A DNA stretch of 64,000 bases from Acanthaster planci (lineage: Eukaryota; Echinodermata; Asteroidea; Valvatida; Acanthasteridae): contig NW_019091395.1 of assembly GCF_001949145.1 (NCBI RefSeq), forward strand, positions 597,106 through 661,105, read 5' to 3'. Each line of letters begins with the position of its first letter. Within the stretch, counting starts at the first letter, position 1. Under the pieces are notes generated by a model, which was given only the letters and a program-made list of their open reading frames with translations, was not told where the DNA came from and ran no database searches. This document shows positions 1 through 13,900 of this stretch, in pieces. A program made the translations under genes and the position numbers.

Positions 1-2514
1 GGTGGCCAAAAAACAGAAACAACAAGACAAAACGAAATCATGCACAGCCGTCTTTACTCACACATGATTTTAAGCAGCGTCTGCATCACATGCACCAGGT
101 ACATGGAGGGTTTATTATCCAGCACACTACCGGTTGATCTAGTTACATGATTATTTGATACGTCAGTCTGGCCGGCCGTTCACCCCTCGGGGAACCTGGG
201 CTGTCGCCATGTTGACAAAAAAAAAGCCCCTGGTACCGGGTTCAGATTAAAGTCAGTTGACTGAAAAACAAAACTAGCTTCAGCTGTGATGTGACACCAG
301 CTCATGGTTTCAATTTGCATTGGCAATCTCCATTTTCTTCAGACTGATTTCCATTCAGTTTTCCCTGTTTTATGCAGCTGGTTTCAGCCTGGTTTGATAT
401 GGATTCCCAAGTTCCAGTAAATCTGCTGTGGGCTTTTTTTTCTTCTGAGTTGATAAAAATTGGTGAAATCTTGACCACTGTCAAGTGTTTGCTGTTGGAG
501 ACTTGTCTGCTCCATTTTTTTCGTCAAGGTTGTGAGGGACGGGAGGTTCATGAAGGCAAGGTGTTGTCAGGTTTGTCAATTTTGTCATTGTTGATTGTTT
601 AACCAAGAGTTTGGGAGACAGAGTAAAGTGTGCCATGTATTGAGGCAAGCCATGTCCATTTTGTGTTGTATCGTCCATTTTTCTGAGGTCTCATCCATTC
701 TGAAAATTTGACCTTTTTGGTACATGCCCTAGTTAACAGCCATTTTTTTTTCTACGGGATGAGCCCTGGAATTCTGATTTGAATTTCACAATGTTTATCT
801 AGGCGCTTGAACTTCCGAGAGCTTTTCAGTATGGGTTGCCATTTATAGCGAAACGTCTGCTCATGGAGCCATGCACGCCACACGGCCGGCACTTCATGTT
901 CTGCGTGCGGGCACGTCGGCGCATTCATTTCAGGCCGACTGGAGGTTCCATGCATCATGCATGCACAGGTCAGTGACCCCCATGCTGGGTCCCCTGAGCT
1001 CTGGGCATGTTGAGGAGCTATGAATGATTGCCGGCCCGTACAAAAGAAACCACATGGTGGGCAGCCAATTCAGTCAACTGCAGCATATTCTGTGTGAATT
1101 AATGACCAATTTTTGTGTGCGTGGGGAGACTAGTGCACAGTTGCACTTTTTTTTGTCCATTAAACGGTGCATGATGTAAACAATGTTGTTTTCCCAATCA
1201 TTCTGTCACCAGAATAGAATGTTTATTTACGTTGTGTTTGGCTTAGGCAGTGCCCAGTTTCATGAACTTCCAACCACAGATTTGATCACATATTCAAGTC
1301 TGTCTTTATTCTGCAATAAGGTTACATTGTTAAAATTACATCTTATTTTAATAATTCTAGTTCAGACAAATTTATACAGCCAGAAACTTCAGCGTTACTG
1401 TGAGCAAAGCACATAACATTGGTGATTAAACATGTTGACTTGTATTCAAATGTGCTCACTTAATGAAAGCAATTACACAATTTATTCGAGAAAATAGATC
1501 AATTTAAAGGATATATACTAAATTAGAACACTTGTCACTTTGTTTAAATTTGTTTTCTGAAATAATGCCCTCATTAGTTAAGGTGGTGAGTTAGGAATGC
1601 TTTTCCCACTAGGGTTGAACCAGTAAAATTGCACATCATTTCAAAGGAAGGGTGTTTCCCCGTATGTTGTGCAAAATGTTTTCCAAAGTTAATGTTTGGT
1701 GTTTGCGCCCATGCAAAACTGCAAGTGAAAATGGTTAATCCACAGATTTTATGCTTTGTTAAACACAAAAATCCTCTCCCTTCAATAAGAAAAGAAAAAA
1801 AAGTCCCACACAAAACCCACCTTAAATGGACATTCCGACAACTTCCCCCCATGGTTTGGGTCCAACAGCTGCAGCACCAACTACGTGCTAAAAAGCTAAT
1901 CAGCAAGAAGGAAGGGCCAAGCTCCCAAGCACAATATGTACCTGTGGTCTGCCTCAGTCAACATGGCCGGCCTTGAACCTTTCAACCTGGTGCATTCTGG
2001 GTACATTGGCTTGCTGTCTAAAAAAGGGAGGGGAGGGGTTGCCTCCAGGCCAATAAATCTTGGTTATTTGGGTCAGGATAAACAAGATAGGTCCTTGTTC
2101 TGGAATTCAAGTCTTGACTCCTGTCCATTATTTTTTCCCTGTATTTTTGGGTTGAGGCAACAGACATGAGGCAGTGGAGGTATGTATCTCCTTGGTATAT
2201 GAAAAAACTGGTCCTCTGTGTTGCGTTTGCTGGATTTTCTACATTCTGATTTGAACAGAATGTTGAAACTGAAGAAACTTTACTCTTGACTCAAACTACC
2301 AAAGGGTTACACACTTGACAAAATCCCTTATGTCCCAAGCCTTTTATGTAATGTCACATCCTACTCCTCCCAGTTCTTTAGTGTAAAAGTTGTCCTGTTA
2401 TTCCCATAAGTATGTCTTGTTTGTTGCTGAAACTCGAGTGTGAACAGAGCTTGTTGTCAAAGCTTTCGGACAATTCTGTTGACAGCAGACTGTAGCTGAC
2501 ATCATCAGCGTTCT

Positions 2515-2654
2515 GTCACGTGGTGTTTCTTCAATGCAAGTGGGCTCTATCACAGAGAGATCTTTTTAAATTTGAATTTCCCAAGTCACGTGGTGTTTCT
2601 TCAATGCAAGTGGGCTCTATCACAGAGAGATCTTTTTAAATTTGAATTTCCCAA
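2515..2654. repeat. Perfect 70-bp tandem duplication
   Basis: Two adjacent copies (2515-2584 and 2585-2654) begin GTCACGTGGTGTTTC and end AATTTCCCAA. I see no mismatch between them. The identity suggests a recent duplication or an assembly duplication. The unit contains a CACGTG E-box palindrome, so both copies carry one. Confidence 0.95.
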
Positions 2655-2956
2655 GCATCAGGAGAAGTTATGTGTTGCCATGGTAACAGACTGACACCTT
2701 GCAACCTCCCTTTTGGCTATAATTTGGAATGAAACATCACTCAAGTTGACAAATAAAACATAGTCATGCACGAAATATGTTGTAAAGATTGGGTATTGCT
2801 CTCTGTTAATATTGGTTGTGTCCAATATTTGAAACCCAGGATGACCGATGAATCCAATTTCCCCTTCAAACTTAGTAGCCCTGCTTTTTTTGGTTCCGAA
2901 GCCAGGAGTCTCAGTGAAGATAAGTTCTTTCTCCAAACCCTAATGCTCATATTACA

Positions 2957-3025
2957 ATTGCTGCCTGCCTTGTCGGAGCCCATGCTGTTTTGTACACCCG
3001 AGGGGGCAAATATAGCACCTGAGGT
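2957..3025 (+). repeat. Dispersed repeat, copy 1 (counterpart at 54365-54432)
   Basis: This stretch, with the core TTTTGTACACCCGAGGGG, matches the reverse complement of 54365-54432 over roughly 70 bp with scattered differences. A weaker match continues into the flank (TACCACGGTTATAGA here, the reverse complement of TCTATGACCGTGGCA there). It is an interspersed repeat of unknown class. Confidence 0.7.
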
Positions 3026-5087
3026 GAATGGACCCCAGTGCAGCTGGCAGGAATTGTTTAGTTATACCACGGTTATAGATTTTTATGATTGCAAGGTAAT
3101 CACTGAAATTGTCTTCACCGACAAAAGTGTAAAATTTAGTTGAACAAATAAACAAAATTAAATTTGTTGTTGGGGAATATTATCTGGTTTTTTGACACTT
3201 GAAATGAAATGTTCCAGACAGCTATCTTATTCTCTTCTGGGTTGTATGTCTGAAACCGTGTGGTCTACCCAGTCATGCCTGTGGCAGTGCAGAATTTGGA
3301 ACTGCCATACACAAGCACAGAATGCTTTTGGGATGAGAGAAAAACCTCCTCATAAAAACCAGTGAAATTACAGCATAATTGGCCCTGTTAATAACACAAA
3401 CGATGTGACAAAATGGAAGTCATAGCAGAAATAGTGCCTCACTGTTCCCAAGAGCACATGCCATGTAAATGAACCAATGTAGTACCAGCGCGGCTGCACA
3501 ACCTTGTACCCAAGGTGGGTGGAAACAATACTTCCAACCATAGGAAAGATCAAGGTGCTGTTAATGTACCCATGAGGTACACCACTCATGTACATGTGCC
3601 ATGACAAACTTTGCTCATATTCTCGCAATCCAGAACATGTGCGTTTGTGATGTATCACGTGATCCAATCTCGACCACTAAACAATTTGCAATCTGTTACC
3701 ATGGTATTACAAGCGATCTTTTTCAAACCATACACTGTTCCATAGAGAAGTGGCACACACGTGTACATGTAGCTTCACCCAGCTGAATATGTACATGTAT
3801 CAAAGATGTCTGTCTTTCCATGTAAATTATAACTCTCATTCGACCACCATGTAACTTTTAAACATGTTAAATGCCTTTCCAAACATTTATGTGCCGGTTC
3901 ATCGTACTGTGTGCACATTTATTTCTTGTTCACAGAAATGCAATAAATTCATGTGCAGGTACTGCAATCCAGTGTAATGAAGCATCAATCAAACATATCA
4001 ATGTCGTTAAATTTTGAGGTTTTTTTTTTCCAATTTATTGTTTTCCCACGTCCTAATTTACATGCTGTTCAGTGCAATCCAAAACATTTGAACTTTGTTA
4101 ATGGAAAAGGAATTTATTTACACTCACGCTTTTTTTCTTGAGTAATCCACTCACTTTTAGGATGGGGGGGGGATTGAGACAAAAATTGATCACTTTTAAT
4201 GGAATTGCCCATAAATTAGTTAGGCCTTTCTGATGGCCAAAAGCATAACGGTTGAGCACCTTGGTGTTTTTTCTAGCAGAATGGTGTCGGGAAAGAAATC
4301 TCAGAAGAGAAGAAAGAAAGTTGCCATTTCTTTTTTACTCGGTTTCCTGCCCTTGGAAATGGTGATGACAAATTATGTAAGGCCCACCTTGGCCTTTACC
4401 CCTGGTATTGTCTGTCGCCTGTTGCACAATACAATGACTGATGGGTCGGAAACCATCTTGTCTTTGCCTGTCTGGGCCTGTCACTCTAGATCAGGAAACC
4501 CATCCATATTTTCAGATGTTCTCCACCCTGAACCCTGGGAATCACAGAAAAACAACCACTTTGTCACTTTTGTCCCGCGGCGCTATTGGCTTGCCTAAGT
4601 CTTTTTTTTTTGTACAATTCCGTAATGTCTCCTCGCACGTATGTTAGCAGGTTTCTGGATATGGACATGAATGCCATAGCAAGTCCTTTTTTAAATGCAG
4701 GTACATGTGCATGCATGTACCACAGTGTTATTCTTGGAGTTCTGCACATTTTAAGGGGGAGAGGAGGAAAGATTGGCGTTTTACCTTAGTCAAGAGTTGG
4801 CCATCTTGAATTGATAGCAAGGTGAACCCTGGGTGCATTTTCTGAAAACTGAAGATGTATGGGAACGAAGATAATGCATGCAGGGTGCAGGGACCAATGA
4901 CAGATTACCAGCCTCTTGCTTTGATGGGTACATAATTTAGTTCCATGTATTGTCTTTTGCCCAAAGGATTTTTTTCCAAAGTGAGGCGAAACCTGTAATT
5001 TTAGGCACCTTCGCATTAATCAATATGTAAAATGGATTCAGGGAGCATGGTCAGAAAATGGCCACCTCATGAATAAGACCCATGGAT

Positions 5088-5240
5088 AATCCTTCCCAGT
5101 TCCCACATATCTATTGTCACCTCCCCCCACTCTGTATCCCACCCCAACCACCTTACCCCCTACCTCCCACCCCAAACCAAACCACCCCACCCCTTTCCCT
5201 AAACTATGCCATCTTATGTTTCCCCCACTGTCTCTCTGAT
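5088..5240 (+). repeat. C-rich low-complexity tract
   Basis: About 150 bases are dominated by CCCCAAC, CCCACCCC and CCTCCC strings with almost no G. It is a strand-asymmetric polypyrimidine-type tract in presumed intron. The opposite strand is rich in G-runs. Confidence 0.85.
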
Positions 5241-6262
5241 ACCCCCAATACTAACCACAGTCTGGTAACGCATTATTGAATAAGTGGAGCAAGACGGGGA
5301 GCAAGACGTATTGCACAACTGGAGAGCCCTTCATGTCTTGTATATTCAGAGTGCCAAGGCCTTCCCTGACATATTCTGTTCCCATTCAGCCATTAATCCT
5401 TTGAGAGAAAAACCGCAAAAAGGAAGAATCCCTGATTTGCGTGTATACGTACGTGCTGCTTCCCTGCACACATACCTTAGGAAATTGATTTTTGGATTGA
5501 GCACACCGATCCTCGTAATACTCCAGGTTAGACTGAAAAGGGAGACCAGAGTTGGAAGATAGCCAAAGTACACACACACTGCTGCCCAGCCAACCCCCCA
5601 ACCGCAGCCAAACAGGATTTGACCCCCCATACGAATACATGCCTATTAGCCCATCACCTTGCCCACTTCAAATTGGAACATGAATTGAAAATTAAAACAT
5701 CTCCTCTCTCTTTTCTTCCCTTTTCCTCTCCAGATAAAGTCCTGTTCTGAAGTTGTTGTCATTTCCCCTCAGCCCCCCTTTTTTTGGTCAGCAATTAATT
5801 CCGTAATTCCGCAGTCTAATGCATCCATTCCTGGGCTTGAAGCCAACATGAGTAATTTTCTGCTTCCTTTTGTGGTCAGTCGGGGGAAAACAGACAAATT
5901 CATCTTTTTCGAGAGGAGGGGATTGCTGTCTCTGCGATCTTGACAGTGACATTGTCAGATGACAGGGGACGCTGCACTGCACGCAGGCCTGATTTATTTT
6001 GGGAGAAATTTGGTTGGGGGGCAGCCTGGCAGTGGTTGTAGGAAGACTCCACCAAGATGGTTCTGATTGATGGAACGGAAACGGAGCACATCAATCAGAG
6101 AGGACCGTTCAGAGCCAGCCCTAGGCAAAGTGTATTGTGGGTGTGTTCCTTGGGATCCGCCTAGTGCTAATGAACCCCCTCATCTGTTGAAAAGAGCGAT
6201 GTTGGAAGGGACTGTTCATTTTGTTGGTAGTGATGCATGCATTTTATAGTCATTCAGGAACC

Positions 6263-6330
6263 TGCAAAGTGCAGTTCCCACCAAAGCAGCCCCCGTTGCT
6301 GGGCAAAATTGCGCCCTCTCTTGGTCTGGC
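6263..6330 (+). repeat. Dispersed repeat, copy 1 (counterpart at 37796-37866)
   Basis: The two stretches align through GCAGTT...ACCAAAG.AGCC...CGTTGCT...GCGCCCTCTC.TGGTC at roughly 70 percent identity by eye. One lies in presumed receptor intron, the other in an EEP-nuclease intron. The class is unknown. Confidence 0.55.
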
Positions 6331-7375
6331 TCGGGGCTTACAGTCTTCATATTGTTAATGTGTGAGGTCTTCTCATTTAAAAAGCTGTTGACTATTCTTG
6401 ATGCACCCACAGAGTGTAGTTGGTTTTAATAGGTTAGTTTGTTCAGTATGGTAATTCTCTCCTCGCATCTAGCCAGCTCTTTGATGCCCTGGTTCCAAGC
6501 GCACAGGGGGAGATGACTCAAGGTCAGACTTGTCCCGTCGGCATTCTCTCAGTTGAAGGTCTTGAAAGTATTCCTCAATATTCTAGTCTTTGGCATGGAT
6601 ATCCACACAGCAAGTTGCTGTGATGGGAGTGTAATGGCTCACTTTCATTCATTTCCCATTGTTCCTTTACCAACCTCATTAAGAGTCATTGTCAGCAAAG
6701 TTTATAGTAATACTGTGAAAAAAAGTCAAATGTGACTCAAAAATAGTGGTAGAGGTGGTACATTTGTGATGGACTGGCATCAGTGGGCTGTTCTGCTACA
6801 GGTATTATCCTGGTAAAAGTATCACACAATGCCACTTTTCATGCATGTCAAAGTGTCACTCTGTTATCGTGGAATTGCCCATAAAGAAGTTCGGGGGGGC
6901 ACAGGATCAGGAATCACGTATTCAAACATTTTGATTGGGCGAAAGGAAGTATCTCTCTCTTGCCTCAAGGTTAGGGATGTCAAGATTAATTTTACTGTCT
7001 ACTGTTGGAGGCAGGATAATGAGGAAGTACATTTTTCCGCTTGGCACATTTTTGTAATCCCGAATTGGGTTATAGAGATATTCAAATGAGATTAGGGCTA
7101 CCTTTATCCGGAAGGTGGAATCAGTTGGCTCAGGGAACGATAGAAAAAAATGTCTTCATTTGAGATGTCGGAAAAGACTTTCACAGAAGGTTTTCCAGGA
7201 CGGAGGTAGTCATCTTGTCACAGGAGAGCTTTGTTTTATCTTGTTTTGCAGTGAAGGTATTTCCAAGGTGCTTGTCAGAGCCTGTAGTTCTGATCCTCGG
7301 TAATCTTAAACATATTTCTGATTATTCTGTATCCAAAAATGTCACAGAAAAAAGAAACAATTGCTGTGGCAAGCA

Positions 7376-7440
7376 TGGTGGTCGAGTGGTTAAGACTTCA
7401 GCTCTAGTTAGCAGGAGGTTGTGCGTTTGAGTCCCACTTG
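7376..7440 (+). repeat. tRNA-Ser/Leu-like SINE head
   Basis: The string GGTCGAGTGGTTAAGA resembles the A box of tRNA-Ser/Leu, and GTTTGAGTCCC about 45 bases later resembles the B box. I see no convincing acceptor stem, so this is probably the tRNA-derived 5' end of a SINE in presumed intron and not a working tRNA gene. Confidence 0.55.
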
Positions 7441-7936
7441 AGTAAGCTTGTGAATTTTTCAAGACAGGTGTTGTGTGTTTGATATTTTAAACTTATTTTG
7501 CTATAAAAAATGGACTCATGCCTCTCTACTGTTCGTTTTTGATAAAAAAAAAGGAGCAGCAGCATTCTTTTGAAAGTACCGGTATTAAACATGATTCTCA
7601 TCATTTAAAATTCAGTGATTAGGTACCAGACAAGAAGTGACTTCATACTTGGTCGTGAAACGAAAAGCAAATGCCATTTTGTGGAATAACAGCAAAGAAT
7701 TCTTGGCAAACTGTGCAAGGGTGCAGCAACTCATTTCCACCTTTGAGAGTTTTGCAGTGAATACTGTTTGATGTCACGTTCGTGCCTGCCTTCGCTCCGG
7801 CGCCAAGCATGAACCGGCCCAGATGTATCAGATGCATTGAATCCAGGGAAGGAGATAATCCCTTCCTGCCCTTCTGTATTAATAAAATTCTCGTCCGTCA
7901 TTCTCATGCCGGCTTTGTCCTCCTCTTCTTCCCTAG

Positions 7937-10900
7937 GGCTTCTTCCGACGCAGCATACAGAAGAAGATCGACTACAAGTGCCACTTTTCGGGCAACTGCG
8001 CCATCGAACGGATCAACCGCAACCGCTGCCAACACTGTCGCTTCAAGAAATGCCTAGCAGTGGGCATGTCCAAGGAATGTGAGTGTCAACCTCGTTCCCG
8101 TGATGGGTGAACAGTATGCCCCTCCTCCCCACAGCTACCTCCTCTACCACCGTGGCATCGGATCATTTTTTCAAGATCAACCATTTTGCACATGTACCTC
8201 AATTAGGAATAGTCTGGTGCCTGGCTGTGAGATTGATGCATTTTGGTTGTGAGGTACCAAAAAAAAAAAGCATGGCTCCTTAAGCGTTTGAAACTTGAGA
8301 TTAAACCTATGATACGCCAGTCGACTGAGTTTTTGAGAGGAGTTTTACCCTTGACACAAAACAGTTCCTTATATGTACTCCTTTGCTTGGGAGGGACGGT
8401 ACTGTTTGCTCGTGTATGTGTAATGAGGATGTGATGTTTTCAAGTTTAAACGTAAAAAAAAAAGAATCAATCTGTTTGCAAAGTTTGCCCGAACACTCAG
8501 CCAGGTAACATCAGATTTTCTTACCTGAAAAAGCTGACGGGGGAGATTTGTTCCCCTCAAATTCTTTTGAAATTGCTATTATTTATGACGCAACCAAGCA
8601 CGACACGTTAATATGTCAACTGCAGAAATGATAAAAGAAGTCTTAAACGAGTGTACATGTCCTCTGTGGCCAAAAATAAGGAAACTTGTGTGTGTTTACA
8701 TGTCATCTGGCGTCAAGTGGTGAGATGGAACCCATTTCACTTTGTTTTTCCAACGAATTTTAAATTTCATGTTGTGTCAAGTACCCATGAATTTTCAACA
8801 TCGCATTGCCCAAAAAACCCCAGAATTACCTGAACCAATGAATCTAATCTATCTCCTTGGGAAAAGCCTTTGCAGAAAGTGATTGACAGTTTTTATTGTT
8901 CCAGTGAACACAAGGTATCTCTTGAGTATCACAAAGTAGCTATGTGGGTTTTAGCCTCAGGTCTCAGGTCTTTGGAGATGCCTTCTGGTTTGCAAAAGGT
9001 TAGTTGTCAGCCAGCTGTGATGACAATCATCACATTGAACGAGTTGACTCATTTCATTGATACATCTCACTGACAATGTACATTATTTGTAAACTATATA
9101 AACTTCAAGGTAGGCTCCGACAGTCTTAAAGCTACCTGCTTAAATGGTGCATTCAAGTTTTGCTAAGTTTTTATCCATGTAGACGTAAATTCCCACCCCT
9201 GGCATGTACGTGTATGCCGAAACCAGTATATTGACATTTTGTGCAACGTTTCACGAAGGTTTTACTCACGGTATGGCAGAATACGCGGACTTGGAAAGCA
9301 GGAACCCAACTCTACATTGCGACCTCGCCGCCAACCCTCCTGTGTTGTTTTTGCTCCTCCAGATGGTTTGGTCATATTGACTGGAGGAAGGAAGACTTAA
9401 AGAGACTTTCTTGACCCTGTATTCCACTGGATGCTCTGCATTGCTGCAGTCGAATGGATGCACACATTGCGGCTTTCTCTCACTCGCAGCTGATTTTCAT
9501 GTCCCTGAATTTTAGCACATTCAATTACACGAGAAGAAAAACCCAAAGATAGAAGTCTTGTCATTTGTTCTATCATTAAAGGCCTACAAGTGGGGAAAAA
9601 ATTGTTTACTTCGGTAAAAAAAAAAAGTTGTAGAGGTGGAGTACTGGCGGTGGAAAGGTTTTCAAGGGGGAGGGAGTTCTGTTGCCATTAGGCCATATAG
9701 CCCTGCCACATTGTAGAAGAAGAAATGTTCCATTTGAGAGATAAGAGAAAAAACTGAGGTCAGATTTATCTAAGGAAATGCCATAGAATCAGATAGGGAC
9801 TGAAAGCTGAAATTCACCTGCTGGCCAGGGAGGGATTCGAACCTGGGTTGCATGGGTGCAGGGCAATAAGTACTGGACTACCATGCCAATCCTACAGGGC
9901 AGGGGAGAGTTTTGAAAATGAAAGAGAAAATTCATAACGAAATGTTAGTTTATCCTCTCGTTTGACCAAATTGCTCTGCCCACATTCTGTCGCTCTCCTC
10001 ACAGCCGTCAGGATAGGGCGTTACTCCAAGCGGGTCAAGCAGAGCAACATGGACGAGATCAAGCGGCTGACCAGCAAGCCTGAGACGCCGGCGGAGCGGG
10101 AGGCGCGGGAGCGACACGAGATGGAGGTGTACACACTGTCACAGGCCGTGCTGCAGGCGCACAGCATGACCTGCGAGTACACCAAGGAGAAAGTGGAGGC
10201 GCTGCTGCAGCAGCGCGACAGCATCCTGGTGAGGGTCCGCCGTCTGGGCTTGCTATCTTGAGGAGGAGAGGGCAGGGAATGTGCCCCACCCTCCCACCGG
10301 ACAAAAAAGAAAAACAATTCATAGAGAAAAATCCTCCAAAATGGAAATGGAATGAAAAAATAATTTGCTTGAAAATGCCTCCGAATTAACCCCCTTCCAC
10401 AGTAAATGGTACGGCAGTTTGCTGTTGAAAGTTGCTTTGCTCGCCCCTTCTCCCTTCTGTGGGAAACAAACAATCCAGGTGACTCCCATGCCAGATTTGT
10501 AATTCTGGCATTCACATTCTGCATGGTTCAATGTTCAAGCCATCTCCTTGCTGCTTAAAATGATGATTACCATTAAAAAGCTCTTCCTTAATTTTCAGAA
10601 AAATTCCAAAATATCAAAAAGACTATCCTTGTCTGTTGACATAAACACTGTTTGTTTCGGCTGTCAGATGAGGCTGAATGCTGGTGAGGACATGAACATT
10701 CCCCCGACGGTGGACTACAGCAAGTGGAAGCCGGAGGAACGGTCCAGTAGCAAGGTGTTTGCCTGGAAGGTCTTCTGCGAGGCCATCATGCCTTGCACCC
10801 AGCGCGTGGTGGAGTTTGCCAAGTGTCTACCGGGATTCCTCACGTTACACCAGGTACGCTTTAACTCAAGAAAGCCAGCTCATGAACACACTGTATTACA

Positions 10901-13900
10901 CGTATATTTCTTGTGATAAAGTTTCACTTAAGTTAGGATGATCAGGCACACAGTTTGAAACATTCGACCTCTCACACATTTGCTCTCTTTGGAGCAAACT
11001 CCTTTTTTTTGCAATGGAGATGTTTCCATGGTGTACCTGCAAACGTATTTCCCTGGTATACATGTATCTCTCCACCAACTTCAAACAGATCTTGAAGTCT
11101 CAGTTCTGATCCATGGGTCAAAGTTTTTGAACAAGACATCTCAATCACAGAGCCAGTGCCACATCAAATTTACCGGACCGGATTTACTGGGTCTTGAGAC
11201 ACATGTCGCAAAATTGGCAGAGTAACAAAAGTGATTACAACCCAACCTATGCATGCACTGTCTTGAAAGTCACGTAATACACTTGCTTTGCCATGTCCCC
11301 GAAACGGAAATTAAGCTTACAAATTTTTTTTAGCAAATTGTTTAGAAATAATTCGCATGTAGATGTGTTACAAAAAACATACTGGGCTTTTACTAGTCTT
11401 GATGCTGCAAGACCAAGATTAAATCACTGGCCTCCGTTCACCAGTCCAGTGGGTATTATGAACCCTGGTTTGGGTGTTGTGTAGAAGTTTCTGACGAGCA
11501 CTTGGCAACACAAACATTGACCATTTTTTGTTTCCAGTGTTTAAGCTTTAAGCTTTGCAAAGACAGTGTCAAAACTCTTGCGGCATGTAAACCAGTGTGC
11601 TTCATACGTGTGCAAAATCTTCCAGAGTACTGGAGTGATTGACCCAAAGTTGTCCTGCATTAATCTGCAGGTGCTGAATTTCAAAACTGTTGGGCTTCCC
11701 CAGTGATGTTCAGTATTTTTCAGGCTTCAGCTTTATGTGAAGTGACTTGGGTTTTCTGTCTTTCATGAAATTGTGCAATATGGGTGATTCACAGTAGTGT
11801 GCCTCCAAGAGTTTGCAACGCGTTGGCCAATCACAATTTGCATAATCTGTCAACCCTTTCCAAACGCGCATTGGGTCAACAGATTTTGCGCGTTATGATT
11901 GGCCCGTGCGTTGCAAACTCTTGGAAGTGCACTATTGTGAATTTGTGCGATACGAATTCCTTGCAGGTTGATCGCCAAATAATTTTACCCTGAGAATTGT
12001 CTTCCCAACAAACCAGCTTCACCATCGAGATTATTTATTGTCAAAAACATCATTTAAAAGATGTATCAGCCAAGTTTGTTAAAAATAAGGAAAAACACCA
12101 CAAATACTCACTCTTGGGAGTCTTTCTTGTCAAAATGTGTGCTGGCCCCTGCTGGAGAGTAATATCTTCTATATCGACAACATCTCTGTGTGCCATCGGA
12201 AAAGCTTGAAAGGCTTAATGGATATAAACCAGCATATTTCGCCTGCTAATACAACTAGTCATCGCCTGGCCATGTTAAAATGTTGTCTGGGATACTGCCA
12301 TAGAAAGTTGTGGATTTCATAATTAGTGAATGAAAAAGAAAATCTACAAACATGACCTCTGACCTTTGACACCACTCCCTCCCCCTGCCTTTCCCAGGAG
12401 GACCAGATGACCCTCCTCAAGCAGGGCTTCTTTGAGGTCTGGATGATCTACCTGGCGCCCGTCATGCTGACCGAGGAGCGGGTCATCCTGCTGGGGGGCG
12501 ACAGCCTCTTCAGCCGCGACTTCCTGGCCAAGATGGAGACGCCGGACCTGTGGCGGCACATCTTTGAGTTTGCGGCCGGCATGCATCAGCTGCAGCTGAG
12601 TGACATGGAGACGGCGCTGTTTGCCGCCATCACCATCATGAGCAGTGGTGAGTGATGCACCACCCTTCACTCCCCCCCCACAAAAAAAGAATCCTCGATC
12701 AAGAACGAGAGTAAATCTGAGATGCAGTAATGGCATTGTGTTGGTTTTTAGTAATGAAACCAAGGATTCTTCAAAAGTTTCCTGGGGCAATGCAGCTCCT
12801 ATCCCCCCCCCAAGAAACTGTGGTTTTGGAGGTTGGGAAGAACCCACAGAACCCACAACAACACCCACAGTAACAAGCAGGGATTGAAAAGCCAATCCAC
12901 CTGTCAGCCAATAAAAACCAGATCACAGGGTTAGAAATTGAAGGTACTACCAATTGAAAAACCTGACTTGTACATGTAAGTTGCATTATGACCATCAAAG
13001 ACATTCTAGAGAAGGTTGGAAAAGTTGACCCAAATTTTTGTGCTGTGTGGCTCTGACCAAGAGAGAAGACACATGACATAGAACCTCAGCAAAAAATGGC
13101 CTTGATACCCTATTACGCAAACTTAGTCCTTGCCCCAAAGTTACGGCTGTGACTAAAAGTAACGCAAATGCCTGGGGAAGGCTGATGGCTAGTAGCTGTG
13201 GCTATCCTCCATAGACGCCTGTGTTACTCCTTGCCACAGCCAGTTGATTTGGGTATGACCCCGAGTTCAGTGCCCAGTACCTTGAGGCCCAAGACCACCC
13301 CAAGCCCCCATTTGTGATCGATCTTTCTTCTTACTTTAATAACGCAGACCGCGGAGGGATCAAGGAACCAAAGCAAGTTGAGGACCTACAGGAGAAGTTT
13401 CTGGAGTGTCTACGACGAGAGATCACACGCCGAGAGGTCAAGGATAACCACCTCTTTGCTAAGGTGACTGGAAATCCTCCTTTTTTCTATTCGAAGTGTA
13501 CAAGGTTCCAAATGAAGTCTTTCAGGGGACCAAAATTTTCAACCCTGCAGAACGCAGCCCTTCCCAACCTAATTCCCTGTTCTGTCCTGTCCTGTCGTGT
13601 TCTTCTCTGTCCAGCACAAAAGCTGCAACAGCTATTTCATTTCATCTAGGTGGATTCATAAAACCCAGACTTGCTCAAATTCAACCATATTTGGCATAAT
13701 GAACCAGTGTAGTATTTTAGCGAGGCAAGGTTGTTTGTGTAAAAAGCTCCTGATGACAAGCCAGCGTGGGCACGTTAGTCATCATACGGCTGAGGTGTTT
13801 GGGCCGATCTTGTGTGCTCAGGGGCACCCCCCAATTATTAATTCCAGTCAGCAAATGGAGCTTCGGTCGGCAAATAAATCCAAAATAAGTACGTTAACAA

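Larger units (their letters stand above)
1..7936. other. No coding exon found; presumed 5' intron of the nuclear receptor gene
   Basis: No open frame here shows a recognisable domain, and I found no exon carrying the first zinc finger that must precede position 7937. That exon would have to end in a Cys-Glu-Gly-Cys-Lys type codon string at a donor site. The stretch is therefore best read as intron of the receptor gene, possibly with other non-coding DNA to its left. It holds a perfect 70-bp tandem duplication, a C-rich tract, two dispersed repeats and a tRNA-like SINE head, each listed separately. Confidence 0.5.

Noticed and set aside
1-7936. Exon for the first zinc finger of the nuclear receptor
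   Set aside because: Looked for a Cys-Glu-Gly-Cys-Lys type end followed by a donor and found none; the exon probably lies left of the window.
10021-10524. 167-residue minus-strand frame
   Set aside because: Opposite the receptor T-box/hinge exon 10005-10228; no domain and it runs on into intron.
12344-12895. 183-residue minus-strand frame
   Set aside because: Antisense to the nuclear receptor ligand-binding exon 12398-12647; its openness follows from the GC-rich codons of the true plus-strand exon.
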